From positions 109,549-173,548 of the forward strand of contig NZ_BJYD01000024.1 of NCBI RefSeq assembly GCF_007991335.1: 64,000 bases of DNA, written 5' to 3'. The translations under genes were made by a program, and so were the position numbers. Each line of letters starts with the position of its first letter. Within the stretch, counting starts at the first letter, position 1. Below the pieces are notes generated by a model. That model saw only the letters and a program-made list of their open reading frames with translations. It did not search any database and was not told the origin of the DNA. The stretch comes from Halobacillus faecis (lineage in GTDB: Bacteria > Bacillota > Bacilli > Bacillales > Halobacillaceae). Shown one piece after another: positions 25,930 to 35,330 of this stretch.

Positions 25930-26717
25930 GCGTCATTGATATGCACCACCACATCCTTAACGTCCCAAACTATACGGAGAATTTAATAAAGCACATGGAC
26001 CGAATAGGTATTGACCGTGTCTGCTTAAGCGGTCTCGGTCTTCCTTCAGATAATTGGCTTGGAGATCTTTCTCCTACAAATGAAGATGTCAGAAAAGCGA
26101 TGAAAGACTTCCCCGACCGTGTGATCGGATTTGGAGTGATCCGTTTGGGGGAGTCAACCATAGAAGACGTGGAACGCTTATATGCCGAGGGCTTTAGAGG
26201 AATTAAAACAACCCGCCCGCTGCACAATTATGATGACCCCCGCTATGACCCTATCTATGCGAAGATTGAAGAACTTGGCATGCCGGTCCTTTTCCATACA
26301 GGCTTCATTCTGCAAACGAAAGTGGATCAGCGCGATGATGTATCATCTGCCCGCATGCGCCCGGTCATGTTAGACCGGGTGGCGCGCTCTTTTCCCAACC
26401 TGACCATGTTTATCGCTCACTTGGGAATGCCGTGGCACGAAGAGGCCGCTATGATGGCTCGCTTCCACCCCAATGCTTATGTGGATTTGTCAGGGTCACC
26501 AATGGGATGGCGAAACCGAAAATCTCCTTCCTTCTTTCAGGATCTATTCTACTGGGAAGGAGCTTTTAATAAACTCGTCTTCGGTTCTGATGTCCACTTT
26601 GACGACTTGGAAGCTTCTTACAACGACCATAAAAATCTATTTCAGATGCTTAATCTGGATGAAAACACTCAGAAACGCATTTTATCAGGTAATGTGAATG
26701 CCATTCTTAACTTATGA
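25926..26717 (+). CDS. Amidohydrolase-2 family TIM-barrel hydrolase
   Basis: The 263-residue protein starts with a metal-binding DMHHHI motif, followed by HTGF (about residue 123), AHLGMPW (about residue 161) and GSDVHFDD (about residue 219). These are the metal and catalytic positions of amidohydrolase-2 enzymes, which act as lactonases, decarboxylases or hydratases. Coupled by a 4-bp overlap to the oxidoreductase, it could hydrolyse a lactone made by sugar oxidation. This is inference. Confidence 0.82.
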   Translation: MSVIDMHHHILNVPNYTENLIKHMDRIGIDRVCLSGLGLPSDNWLGDLSPTNEDVRKAMKDFPDRVIGFGVIRLGESTIEDVERLYAEGFRGIKTTRPLHNYDDPRYDPIYAKIEELGMPVLFHTGFILQTKVDQRDDVSSARMRPVMLDRVARSFPNLTMFIAHLGMPWHEEAAMMARFHPNAYVDLSGSPMGWRNRKSPSFFQDLFYWEGAFNKLVFGSDVHFDDLEASYNDHKNLFQMLNLDENTQKRILSGNVNAILNL

Positions 26718-26730
26718 TTGGAGGGAAAAG

Positions 26731-27534
26731 ATGAATAGAACAGACGTTTCCTACACGTTGACAGAGGATCCCGTCGCTTCAGCCCATCACTTTGCCCGTT
26801 ATCTTGCTGATTTTATTCAAGAACGAAACGAAGAAAATTTACCAACCAGGCTGATTTTGCCGGTAGGACCTGTTCGTCCATACCCAATTCTAGCCCGCAT
26901 CAGTAATGAAGAAAGGATTTCATGGAAGAACCTCCATATCTTCAACATGGATGAATACCTGGATTGGCAAGGACGTCCCATTGAAGAAGATCATGCGTTT
27001 AGTTTCAGAAAGTTCATGAACGAATTTTACCAAAGCCTTAATCCTTTGCTCAGGCCCCCGAAAGATCAGTGCCATTTTCCTGATGTGTACAACATTGATG
27101 AAATAAGCAACAAAATTGAAGAGGTTGGTGGCATTGATCTATGTTTGGGAGGAGTGGGAGTCCATGGGCATGTCGCTTTCAATGAACCTGTCATTTCCAG
27201 ATTCCATCAAGTCACTACGGAAGACTTCAAAAACTCTAAAACCCGTATTCTATCCTTAGCGCCTGAAACACACGTGATGAATAGTATTCGAACCAATGGC
27301 GGAAGTTTTGATGAATTTCCACCGATGGCCATCACCTTGGGGATGAAAGATATTCTTAATGCAAAGAAAATCCGCCTTTATTGCGATGGAGGATCATGGC
27401 AGCAAGAAGCCTTTTATCAAGCCATTTACGGGGAAGAAGATGTCCGTTATCCAGTCACCTTACTTCAGGACCATGAAGATCTGCAGTTCATAGCTACTAA
27501 AGAAACGGCCAAAAAAGTTTTAAGTGATTACTAG
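26731..27534 (+). CDS. NagB/glucosamine-6-phosphate-deaminase-like protein with altered active site
   Basis: The 267-residue protein belongs to the NagB/6-phosphogluconolactonase superfamily. FNMDEYLDW keeps the catalytic Asp equivalent to Asp72 of E. coli NagB. In the GGVGVHGHVAFNEP loop, however, the Asp of the usual NDGHIAFNEP (Asp141) is replaced by His, while the following His and Glu are retained. The true start is ATG 26731 behind GGAGGG. With one member of the ring-opening triad changed, it may act on a different sugar or catalyse a different isomerisation. It is the last gene of the ABC operon. Confidence 0.82.
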   Translation: MNRTDVSYTLTEDPVASAHHFARYLADFIQERNEENLPTRLILPVGPVRPYPILARISNEERISWKNLHIFNMDEYLDWQGRPIEEDHAFSFRKFMNEFYQSLNPLLRPPKDQCHFPDVYNIDEISNKIEEVGGIDLCLGGVGVHGHVAFNEPVISRFHQVTTEDFKNSKTRILSLAPETHVMNSIRTNGGSFDEFPPMAITLGMKDILNAKKIRLYCDGGSWQQEAFYQAIYGEEDVRYPVTLLQDHEDLQFIATKETAKKVLSDY

Positions 27535-27574
27535 CAAACTAAAATAAAGTAGATAAAATATTGATATCCCTAAG

Positions 27575-27620
27575 AATGATCTCTTAATAGCCTGGCTTTT
27601 TAGGCTATTAAGAGATCATT
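27575..27620. terminator. Long perfect hairpin after the ABC operon
   Basis: A 19-bp perfect stem (arm AATGATCTCTTAATAGCCT) has an 8-nt loop. It lies 40 bp after the last gene, as expected for the operon terminator, but no T-run follows the stem. Confidence 0.55.
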
Positions 27621-27834
27621 CCCCTTATGAATATATGTCTATCTTTCTTAGTGTATTTATCGTTGATAGTGATTTCTACAATCACATGGGTACTAAAACC
27701 AATCACGATTATCCGTGATTTTTTTCAAGTATGCAGCCGATAATTAGACAATAATTTCCCGGGTAATACCTTTTTCAGCAGGTTACTGATGAATGAAAGG
27801 TTCCAAAGGATTAGTGAAGAACTCATTATGACGT

Positions 27835-27870
27835 AAAAAATGGAAGCCTCTACGTAGAGGCTTCCGTTTT
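27835..27870. terminator. Bidirectional terminator
   Basis: A perfect 24-bp palindrome (arm GGAAGCCTCTAC) is flanked by A residues on the left and T residues on the right, so it can end transcripts from either side. Confidence 0.8.
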
Positions 27871-28011
27871 GATTAAAAAGAATAAAACAATTTAAAAGAA
27901 AAGCGGCTTTCTAATTATGAGCGACTACAGAAGGATTGGATAAGAAGCTCCATTCCCTTTGATTGCGCGTTCGGTAATTAGCCAAGAACCATCTCCCATA
28001 CATTTTAAAGG

Positions 28012-28776
28012 TTAAAAGATCCCAAGACGTTTTTTTGTTCTGATACGTTCTGGTGGATCCGTATATACCATTTCACCCTTAAGAACAACATGAGCATTTT
28101 CCATAAGTTGATACACTAGATCTGTCCCAAACTTTTTCTCAATTTTACTATATGCTTCTTTCATGAAGAATCCACGTTTTTTTGTATCATGAGCATTGGA
28201 GGCTACAAGATGGGTTAAATTAAATTCTATCATTTGATGGGAAAACTTTTGAATATCTCTTCCTAATTTCCCCACAATACTGGCCGCCGTTACTTGAGTT
28301 ATAGCACCATTTCTAACAAGATTGTATAGCTCATTCGGTTGTTGTCGAAGAAATTTATTTCTCTCAGGGTGCACGAGTATTGGTTTATAACCCAGCAATT
28401 GAATATCATACAGCATCTGCTTAGCATAGTGGGGGAGCTCATGGTGTGGTAATTCGAGCAGAATATATCCACTATTATGATTAATAGAAAATACTTCTTC
28501 CGATTTAAAAGCCTCCAGATCTCCATTAAGTCTTATTACTTGACCAGGTAGCACGGTTAACTCAATACCTTGTTGAAAGAGTTCATCATTCAACTGAGCA
28601 GTTTTCTGAATGACGAGTGATTTAGGGTTATTATATTCGGAATGGAGATGATGGGGGGTAGCGACAATTGTATCAATCCCTTGATCCACTGCCTTTTTCG
28701 CCATATCAATACTTTCTTGCATGCTTTGAGCCCCGTCATCCATATCGGGTAAAATGTGATTGTGTAAATCAATCAT
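28012..28776 (-). CDS. PHP-domain tyrosine-protein phosphatase (CpsB/YwqE type)
   Basis: The 254-residue protein begins MIDLHNHILPDMDDGA, the metal-binding HxH start of PHP phosphatases. It contains VATPHH (about residue 39) and the ELPHHELP and LVHPERN segments that complete the metal site. Members dephosphorylate the tyrosine kinases that control capsule and exopolysaccharide assembly. No kinase or polysaccharide synthesis genes are adjacent, but an LCP-family ligase lies 0.5 kb upstream on the same strand. An AGAGGTGAAGGA ribosome site precedes the start. Confidence 0.88.
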   Translation of the reverse strand: MIDLHNHILPDMDDGAQSMQESIDMAKKAVDQGIDTIVATPHHLHSEYNNPKSLVIQKTAQLNDELFQQGIELTVLPGQVIRLNGDLEAFKSEEVFSINHNSGYILLELPHHELPHYAKQMLYDIQLLGYKPILVHPERNKFLRQQPNELYNLVRNGAITQVTAASIVGKLGRDIQKFSHQMIEFNLTHLVASNAHDTKKRGFFMKEAYSKIEKKFGTDLVYQLMENAHVVLKGEMVYTDPPERIRTKKRLGIF

Positions 28777-29271
28777 ACTTCCTTCACCTCTCTATATAAT
28801 TGCGAATACCTTTAGTCCTTCGTTCCTATTCTTCAGTTCTTAAAAAAGAACATAAGATCAAAAAAATATCTCTAAGAGTTTAGCCATTGAATAATTATTT
28901 ATAAAAAGCACTTGTAACTGGTAAAGCATTCAATGACCTTGCCTTTAGTTACCATATTCACAATCTCTATAACGAATCTCCTTATACCACTGCTCCTTGT
29001 GACCCTGAAGAATACAAGTGGGATAACTATAGTTTCTATATCGTTCATCATATACCAAGTTGTTCATTATACAGAACTACTACCTTTAGTATATAATAAG
29101 CAACCTGAATATTAAAGTTTTTTCAATAAATTTCCTATACAATTTTTATGGTATCCATTTATGGGCGCCACTATGGCGAAAGATTTTTGGCAATGTTCTT
29201 GCTCACTCAAGACTATATAGTTCTTAAAGATTACCAAGTTAAGAAAAACATAATGAAATTTATACAAAAAG
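28777..29271. other. Gene-free interval
   Basis: AT-rich sequence between the LCP gene and the PHP phosphatase gene. A hydrophobic 60-codon frame on the plus strand (28933-29115) has no ribosome site. No hairpin or repeat stands out. Confidence 0.6.
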
Positions 29272-29304
29272 CAAAGAAAAAAGCCACTCTTAAAAGAGTA
29301 GCTT
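29272..29304 (-). terminator. Terminator of the LCP-family gene
   Basis: On the minus strand AAGCTACTCTT pairs with AAGAGTGGCTT (one wobble) and is followed by a T-rich run. It overlaps the stop codon. Confidence 0.82.
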
Positions 29305-30244
29305 AAGAATGATAATCCATGATCATTTCTCGAACATCTTGGACTTCCTGATTTGGAACTTCTAAATAATAAATACCATTGATCCTAGTACCTTGACCTG
29401 TCATTTGATAGGTTGATAAATTCTTTCTTGCTCCACTATAATTTCTCATCAAGTCCTGCATTGTATCGAAATCCATATTTGTAGATACATTTTTACCTAG
29501 AACATCTATGATTTCACCAGTTTGGCTAATAGATCCAACGTTTATCCCTTTATCTACAATTCCCTGGATGACCTTGCGCTGACGTTCGTTTCTTCCAAGG
29601 TCCCCCTTAGGATCTTCGTATCTCATTCTTACATAACCAAGGGCTTCTTTCCCGTTCATTGTAAGTTCACCTTTTTTATAATGGAAGTTATTCTTTCCAT
29701 ACCATTCGATATCGTTTTGAATGGTAATTCCTCCGACTGCATCCACCATTTCTTCTAAGCCTTCCATGTTAACTTGTACATAGTAATCAAGACCGATATC
29801 AAGGAAGTTCTCAACCGTTTGAATGGCCATGTCGGCTCCACCAAAAGCATACGCATGATTGATTTTGTCCAATTTACCTGCCTGTGAGGAATTTCCAACC
29901 ATCTCTGTGCGAGTATCCCGAGGAATGCTTATGATTTGGCTGCGATTGTTGTTCGGGTCAACGGACAAGACCATCAAGGCATCAGAGCGACCGGAATCTC
30001 CGGCTCTTTCATCTACTCCCATTAACAAGATGTTCAAGGACTCCTTGTCCTTCCGTTTTTTCTCCGTCAATTTATGATCAATGGAGGCAACCTCTTTATG
30101 CATCTTTGAATCTACTGTGTTTTTGGCTCCACTATACAGAGAATAACTATAAACCCCTGCCGGAATAAGTAGAAGTAATAGTGTTATAAGCGTAATTTTC
30201 CACCATCGTGTTTTCTTCTTCTTGTGTTTCTCAGAACGTCTCAT
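29303..30244 (-). CDS. LytR-CpsA-Psr (LCP) family cell-wall glycopolymer ligase
   Basis: The 313-residue protein has a short basic cytoplasmic start, one membrane span (about residues 14-34) and an extracellular LCP domain. Motifs include LLMGVDERAGDSGRSDALMV (about residue 72), SIPRDTRTEM (about residue 100), INHAYAFGG and the YVRMRYEDPKGDLGRNERQR block. These give the conserved Arg and Asp residues that bind the lipid pyrophosphate. LCP enzymes transfer wall teichoic acid or similar polymers from lipid carrier to peptidoglycan. GAGAGG precedes the start. Confidence 0.93.
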   Translation of the reverse strand: MRRSEKHKKKKTRWWKITLITLLLLLIPAGVYSYSLYSGAKNTVDSKMHKEVASIDHKLTEKKRKDKESLNILLMGVDERAGDSGRSDALMVLSVDPNNNRSQIISIPRDTRTEMVGNSSQAGKLDKINHAYAFGGADMAIQTVENFLDIGLDYYVQVNMEGLEEMVDAVGGITIQNDIEWYGKNNFHYKKGELTMNGKEALGYVRMRYEDPKGDLGRNERQRKVIQGIVDKGINVGSISQTGEIIDVLGKNVSTNMDFDTMQDLMRNYSGARKNLSTYQMTGQGTRINGIYYLEVPNQEVQDVREMIMDYHS

Positions 30245-30372
30245 TTACAAACCTCTCCACCTTATTTACTATTTCATTCCATTATAATATTAGAATGTAA
30301 GACTAACAATTGTACGATTATAAAAAAATGAAAAAAATCCCATACTATTAAAAAGTAAAGGGAGGAAGAACG

Positions 30373-30474
30373 ATGAGAAAGATATTTTTCACCATACTAC
30401 CCATTTTTTATATGATTCTCATTTGGATCCAATCAAGTTTGCCAATTAAGAAAATTATGGAGTGGTTCCAATGA
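30373..30474 (+). CDS. N-terminal piece of a split VanZ-like protein
   Basis: A GGGAGG ribosome site precedes an ATG that encodes 33 residues, MRKIFFTILPIFYMILIW and a short tail. This looks like the first membrane span of a VanZ-like protein. The frame closes in a TGA that overlaps the ATG of the next frame (ATGA). Either the gene is split and translationally coupled, or a frameshift has broken one VanZ gene. VanZ-like proteins are small membrane proteins of poorly known role. Confidence 0.55.
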   Translation: MRKIFFTILPIFYMILIWIQSSLPIKKIMEWFQ

Positions 30475-30809
30475 CTTTGGGCTTCATCCTTGAAAGTTTG
30501 CATCTCATTGAATTCGCACTATTATATGTGTTTATTCTACTAGCTCTTAAGACTCACCATCGACTTACTATAATGACGAATTTGTTGGCAGCTATATTTG
30601 CTGCTTCTTATGGCCTAGTAGACGAAGTCCATCAACTGTTTGTTGAGGGCCGTTCGTTTACTGTCAACGACTTAATTAAAGATTGGATAGGTGTATGGTC
30701 TACTTATACGATAGTTACTCTCTATCAATTACGAAAGAGGAAACAAGAATTAACAGCAGCAAAAGTAGACAGCGATTTTATCACAATGCGCAACAAAACA
30801 TCTCTTTAA
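30471..30809 (+). CDS. VanZ-like membrane protein, C-terminal part
   Basis: The 112-residue frame has further membrane spans and the VanZ signature segment YGLVDEVHQLFVEGRSFTVNDLIKD. Without the preceding 33-codon frame it would lack the first membrane span that VanZ-like proteins normally have. The start at 30471 overlaps the upstream stop as ATGA, allowing reinitiation. It has no good ribosome site of its own. Confidence 0.65.
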   Translation: MTLGFILESLHLIEFALLYVFILLALKTHHRLTIMTNLLAAIFAASYGLVDEVHQLFVEGRSFTVNDLIKDWIGVWSTYTIVTLYQLRKRKQELTAAKVDSDFITMRNKTSL

Positions 30810-30919
30810 TAACCGTAGCGTATGTAATTTCCCTATCAATTTTATAACTCTTCTTAACTGATTATGGATGTTAATATGTTTAGAAAATAATCTCATTCAT
30901 TCTTCTAACAGGCCTTCAT

Positions 30920-30951
30920 AAAAAAAAGAGCCGCTCATATTGAGCGACTCT
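30920..30951 (-). terminator. Terminator of the large S8 protease gene
   Basis: On the minus strand AGAGTCGCTCA pairs with TGAGCGGCTCT across a short loop (one wobble) and is followed by seven T residues. Confidence 0.88.
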
Positions 30952-30960
30952 TCATCAAGC

Positions 30961-33900
30961 TTATTCCGTTACTTTCTTCTGAAGCGCTTCTCTTACTTCT
31001 GGGCTGACAGCACCGTCGCCACCAAGTACGGTTACAGAAGAAATGTCATTCGTGTAGACGTACTTCGTAAGATAAGCATCTACTTCTTTTGGAAGTCTTT
31101 CATCGTCAACCAATAGAAGCAGACCGTCATTTGCCGTTACCAGAGGGGCAGCAGCTAGTGCATCTGGATAGTTCGCTCCACTTGCTGCATAAAGTTGATC
31201 TGTGCTGTGACCAAACTCTTTAAGAAGTGCTACAAGTGTGCCGTAACGGTTTTTCCCTGACAGTCTTTCTACAGACAAGGCTACTTCATCTGCCTGAGCT
31301 AAGACTTCATCAGATACAACTCCCGTACCACCAGCGACATAAACATCTTCATTTTCCAGTATTTCAAGAGCTTCTTCAGAAAGATCCTCACCATTTGTAA
31401 GAACAATTGGCATGCCGTTTGCACCAGCGATAGAAGCTGCGCTCAACGCATCTGCATAGTTCTTACCAGTGGCTAAGAAAACACCATTTCCTTCAAAGCC
31501 ATACTCACTTTGCAGCTCTTTGACAATCTCAAGGTTTGTACCGTAACGTGTATCGTCGGACAAGCGCTTGATATTATCGGAAGCGATACTGATGGTATTC
31601 AACTGAGTGAATACTTCCTTATCAACAGCACCTGTTCCACCTAATACATATACATTTTCAGCTCCAAGACGTTCGATTTCGGCAAGGGCATTATCATCCA
31701 ATGTACCTTTGCTGTTAACCGGGATAATAGGTGCATTGGTAGCAGAAGCTAGTGGTCCAGCAGACAAAGCATCCGGGAAGTCATAGCCAGTTGTGACGAT
31801 GACTGTATCGGCTCCGCCATCAGGATAAAGATCCTTGGAAATTTCAATAGCCGTTTCTGTACGGGTCGCACCAGAAAGCACGTCCACGACATCGGCATCC
31901 GTCGTGATAGGAACAAGGTCAAGGACTTCATCAGTGTTGGCATCTAACATGTACAATGCTGCATAACCCTTCATTGGTTCATCAGGTGTTGTAATAGACA
32001 CAGGAACATCTATAGATTCACCTACACCCAGGGTTGTCGCTTCAGCACTCGTCTCTACAGAACCTTGAGTTTCCTCTGTTGTATCGTAGGACAATACTTT
32101 TTCCTCAGTCATGTTCAACGTATAGTTCACTGTATCTGATCCATTACCGAAATAATCCACACCAATCTGATACTCCCCATCCGGAAGTCCAGTGACGGAA
32201 AAGGCTTCGCTATCTGATGCAGTTGCACTGTACGCTACAATATTTTGATCTTCATCAAACAGGAACAAATCAAGATCTGCTGCTGTTTCTGGAGATACAT
32301 CAACGCTTAAGGATACGTTGTTTTCGATGGTAATATCAATTAGATCACCATCTCTTTGATTTTCGTCACTATCTTGAGTGACTTCTCCTGTAAGTGTCTT
32401 GGATAATGGGCCGGAGAAAGCCACGGTTTCAAATTTCACATCCGCAGAATCTCTCAAATAGTTGGTAAATGTGATTTCTTCATTGATCTCCTCTGAAGTC
32501 GAAACTTTGCCCAAATCTATACGGCCTGGACTAGCCACCACATCTTGTGCTACAGCTTCAAGCGTATATTCATGGACTTCCTTTCCTTCTTCTGGAGCTG
32601 TTGTTCCATAGACATGAACTTCCCATACACCCGGTTCAGGAGATGGAACGACAAAGTCTTCAACATCCAATCCACCTGATCCATATCCAGCATAGCCAAC
32701 GTAATCATTGACTTGTGTACCATCAGGATTGAAAATCATCATTCGGACGCGTCCTTCATAATCTCCACCTTCAGTAAGCGCGTTTAAAGAGAAACGCAGT
32801 TCACTTAAGCCAGACTCTACATCAAATGTATAGCCTTTGGTTTGGGAAGACTGAACTTCACCATTATCACGGAAGCGGTGTTTATTGTCTGCTGTAAACT
32901 CATACCCAGTCATGATTGTCTGAGCACTTCTTGCTTCCACATAGTGAGTGGATGGGTCATTGAAAATCAGATTACCAGCGTTTACACCTGTTTCCAGTTT
33001 CGACGCATCATAGCTGACCGTGATGTATTCATGTTCACCCGCACCTAGTGTAAGTTCACTAACTGACGGTGTGAACCAATCGTGAGTCGCTGTGATTTCT
33101 AAGTTTTTCTCTTCATCGGAAGGGTTCTCTACAAGGACTTCGACCGTTTCAGGTATATCCTTGTTACGAACATAAAGGCCAGGGCCACCGGCTACTTTCT
33201 CACCATGGTAGACGGTTACTTCAACATCCTTGACTTCATTGACGAAATGTTCGCGCATATATTCGTATGCTGCTGGTACATCGATAAGTCCAGCACCTTG
33301 CTGAGCACGGTTATAACCATCAAGTTCTCTCGATGTTTGAACCAATGCTTCTTTAGCCAGCTCATAATCAAATGGCAGGCGGTCTTTCAAGGCCGCAGAT
33401 TTCAACAGCGCTACTGCACCGGCAACATATGGAGCAGACATACTCGTTCCCTGCTTCACACCATAGGCTGAATCTAAGCTACCATGCTGATGGACAGGCT
33501 CCGCAGCAAATGCAGATCCTGGAGCTACAACGTCCGGCTTCTGATCTCCTATTTCGTTAGGACCTACAGATGAGAAGTACCATAAACCTTCTCCATCAAG
33601 TGGATTACCTTCAGCATCCTTACCGTATGGATAGCTGCCATATTCTTTAGCCCACATTTCTGAATTAATGTAGGCACCAACAGAAATAACACTTCCCACA
33701 TCACCAGGGGATCCGACAGAATCTACGCCCGGACCACTGTTACCTGCAGATGTAACGAAGACGATGTCATAGTCATCGCTGAGAAGAGTCATGAGCTCTC
33801 CATAGCTGCCTTCACCGATATTCAAATCAGGTAGGGAACCTAGACTCAAGTTGGCTACGTCTGCATCAAATCCACCCATATCTTCAGGGAGTGCTGCATC

Positions 33901-35226
33901 GATCATGGCTTTCTGAATGCTCCAAGTGTAAGCTCCACCTGCTTCTTCGAATACACGCATCCCAACAAGATCAGCTTCAGGTGCGACACCTTCTCCAGCT
34001 ACGGCTCCTGTCTCATTATCACGTAACGGACCATTAGCAGCCGTAATACCTGCTACGTGTGAACCATGGCCATTGAAATCAGTGAACAAGTTAACCGTAC
34101 GGATTCCAAACCGATCCTCATAGTAATCAAGGTCATTAACACGGAAGTTCGCGCCTACCGTATCATCGGTCACATCGATATCAAATGTCCCAGCTTCCTC
34201 ATTTTCATACGCTGTCTCATCAGAGAAGTCACTGTCCATATCCGTATCGATATACAACTCATCTCCAATAAGAAGAACACCAAAGTTGTCTGGATTCCCC
34301 TGGATTTCTCCATCTACTTCTTCTGGCTGTTCCCCATCACCATTCAAATCTGCCATAGCATTGAAGTGGGTCTGGCCATAGTAAACATCGCCTTCTTCTG
34401 TGATACCCATGTCATTTTTCTGCTCTTCATTTAAAGGCATGAAAACGACATCACCCTCAGAGAAATAATCATAAGACTGTTCTTCAACAAACTGCTTGTA
34501 ACGGTCTTCTACTGGAAAAACCCCTGTTTCGGTGCGATGATAATTCGAGACCGTATAATCTCTAACATTAACAATCTTAGAATCCCCAAATTTTCTCGTT
34601 TCCGCGAAGACTTCTTCAGCATCTTCTCCTTCTTCTACTTCAGGAAGATCTGTGAAAGACTCATGCCCAGGGTCTGGACCAGAATCAATAATCGCTACGG
34701 TCGTACCTTCTCCATCAAATTTCCCGTGAAAATCGTCCACGCCAGCAGCCGGGTGAGTTTCCAGCTGATCAGGACTTACGCTACCCTCTGTATTAACATC
34801 ACTATTCCCTTTAGACTCAGAGTCTTCTGGAGTTGGTGCTAGTTGTACCTCTGCATTATCTCCGACAGTACGTACAGCATCCAGTTTCACAACATCAAAG
34901 ATTTTATTTGTAGGAACATCAGCCAGATAACCATAGTTCCTATGATTTTGTTTGACTTTGACTCCAAGCTTTTCAAGTTGCTTGGTAGCATCGACTTTCC
35001 CGTTACCAATAATGACAAGTTCTTGCACATTCTCTTCATTATTTGCAAGAGAAACGACTTCCTTATAGTTTAATAGAGTATTAAATTTCTTCACTTCACT
35101 GGTGGTTTCTGCTTGAACGGCTCCTGGACTGTATGTACTAACTCCAGCGAAAGAAGAAGCGACAATAGCTGCACTGGCGAAAACACTTAAGGCTTTTTTC
35201 TTAGCATTCTTTTTGTTTGACACCAA
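30961..35226 (-). CDS. Very large cell-wall-anchored subtilisin-like protease with three CWB2 repeats
   Basis: This 1,421-residue surface protease probably starts at TTG 35226 (nine bases after GGGAGG); GTG 35223 is the alternative. A signal peptide (KKKALSVFASAAIVASSFAG) is followed by a propeptide-like region. The S8 catalytic domain has Asp in AIIDSGPDPG, His in DFNGHGSHVAG and Ser in KQGTSMSAPYVAG, with an acidic insertion of roughly 200 residues between Asp and His. Fn3-like and PPC-like beta domains follow. Three CWB2 repeats end the protein (LSGATRTETA, LSDDTRYGTN, LSGKNRYGTL), binding secondary wall polymers. The high acidic content suits saline surroundings. A promoter lies at 35323-35351. 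Confidence 0.93.
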   Translation of the reverse strand: MVSNKKNAKKKALSVFASAAIVASSFAGVSTYSPGAVQAETTSEVKKFNTLLNYKEVVSLANNEENVQELVIIGNGKVDATKQLEKLGVKVKQNHRNYGYLADVPTNKIFDVVKLDAVRTVGDNAEVQLAPTPEDSESKGNSDVNTEGSVSPDQLETHPAAGVDDFHGKFDGEGTTVAIIDSGPDPGHESFTDLPEVEEGEDAEEVFAETRKFGDSKIVNVRDYTVSNYHRTETGVFPVEDRYKQFVEEQSYDYFSEGDVVFMPLNEEQKNDMGITEEGDVYYGQTHFNAMADLNGDGEQPEEVDGEIQGNPDNFGVLLIGDELYIDTDMDSDFSDETAYENEEAGTFDIDVTDDTVGANFRVNDLDYYEDRFGIRTVNLFTDFNGHGSHVAGITAANGPLRDNETGAVAGEGVAPEADLVGMRVFEEAGGAYTWSIQKAMIDAALPEDMGGFDADVANLSLGSLPDLNIGEGSYGELMTLLSDDYDIVFVTSAGNSGPGVDSVGSPGDVGSVISVGAYINSEMWAKEYGSYPYGKDAEGNPLDGEGLWYFSSVGPNEIGDQKPDVVAPGSAFAAEPVHQHGSLDSAYGVKQGTSMSAPYVAGAVALLKSAALKDRLPFDYELAKEALVQTSRELDGYNRAQQGAGLIDVPAAYEYMREHFVNEVKDVEVTVYHGEKVAGGPGLYVRNKDIPETVEVLVENPSDEEKNLEITATHDWFTPSVSELTLGAGEHEYITVSYDASKLETGVNAGNLIFNDPSTHYVEARSAQTIMTGYEFTADNKHRFRDNGEVQSSQTKGYTFDVESGLSELRFSLNALTEGGDYEGRVRMMIFNPDGTQVNDYVGYAGYGSGGLDVEDFVVPSPEPGVWEVHVYGTTAPEEGKEVHEYTLEAVAQDVVASPGRIDLGKVSTSEEINEEITFTNYLRDSADVKFETVAFSGPLSKTLTGEVTQDSDENQRDGDLIDITIENNVSLSVDVSPETAADLDLFLFDEDQNIVAYSATASDSEAFSVTGLPDGEYQIGVDYFGNGSDTVNYTLNMTEEKVLSYDTTEETQGSVETSAEATTLGVGESIDVPVSITTPDEPMKGYAALYMLDANTDEVLDLVPITTDADVVDVLSGATRTETAIEISKDLYPDGGADTVIVTTGYDFPDALSAGPLASATNAPIIPVNSKGTLDDNALAEIERLGAENVYVLGGTGAVDKEVFTQLNTISIASDNIKRLSDDTRYGTNLEIVKELQSEYGFEGNGVFLATGKNYADALSAASIAGANGMPIVLTNGEDLSEEALEILENEDVYVAGGTGVVSDEVLAQADEVALSVERLSGKNRYGTLVALLKEFGHSTDQLYAASGANYPDALAAAPLVTANDGLLLLVDDERLPKEVDAYLTKYVYTNDISSVTVLGGDGAVSPEVREALQKKVTE

Positions 35227-35310
35227 AGTGTATAACCTCCCAAATTTTATGTGAATCGGTGTAAATCTACCTAATCCTTCCCTCCCTTTTTTAACAAACA
35301 ATTTCAAAAA

Positions 35311-35330
35311 ATTACAATTTTTATTGTAAT
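35311..35330. promoter_or_regulatory. Inverted repeat overlapping the large protease promoter
   Basis: ATTACAA and TTGTAAT form perfect 7-bp arms with a 6-nt spacer across the -10 box and start site of the minus-strand promoter. The position suits a repressor site. Confidence 0.45.

Larger units (their letters stand above)
27535..28011. other. Intergenic region with two hairpins
   Basis: This gap between convergent genes contains a 19-bp perfect inverted repeat and a bidirectional terminator. No gene with a ribosome site was seen on either strand. Confidence 0.7.

Noticed and set aside
28933..29115. 60-codon hydrophobic frame on the plus strand
   Set aside because: No ribosome site, AT-rich composition that gives hydrophobic codons by chance, and no terminator or promoter around it.
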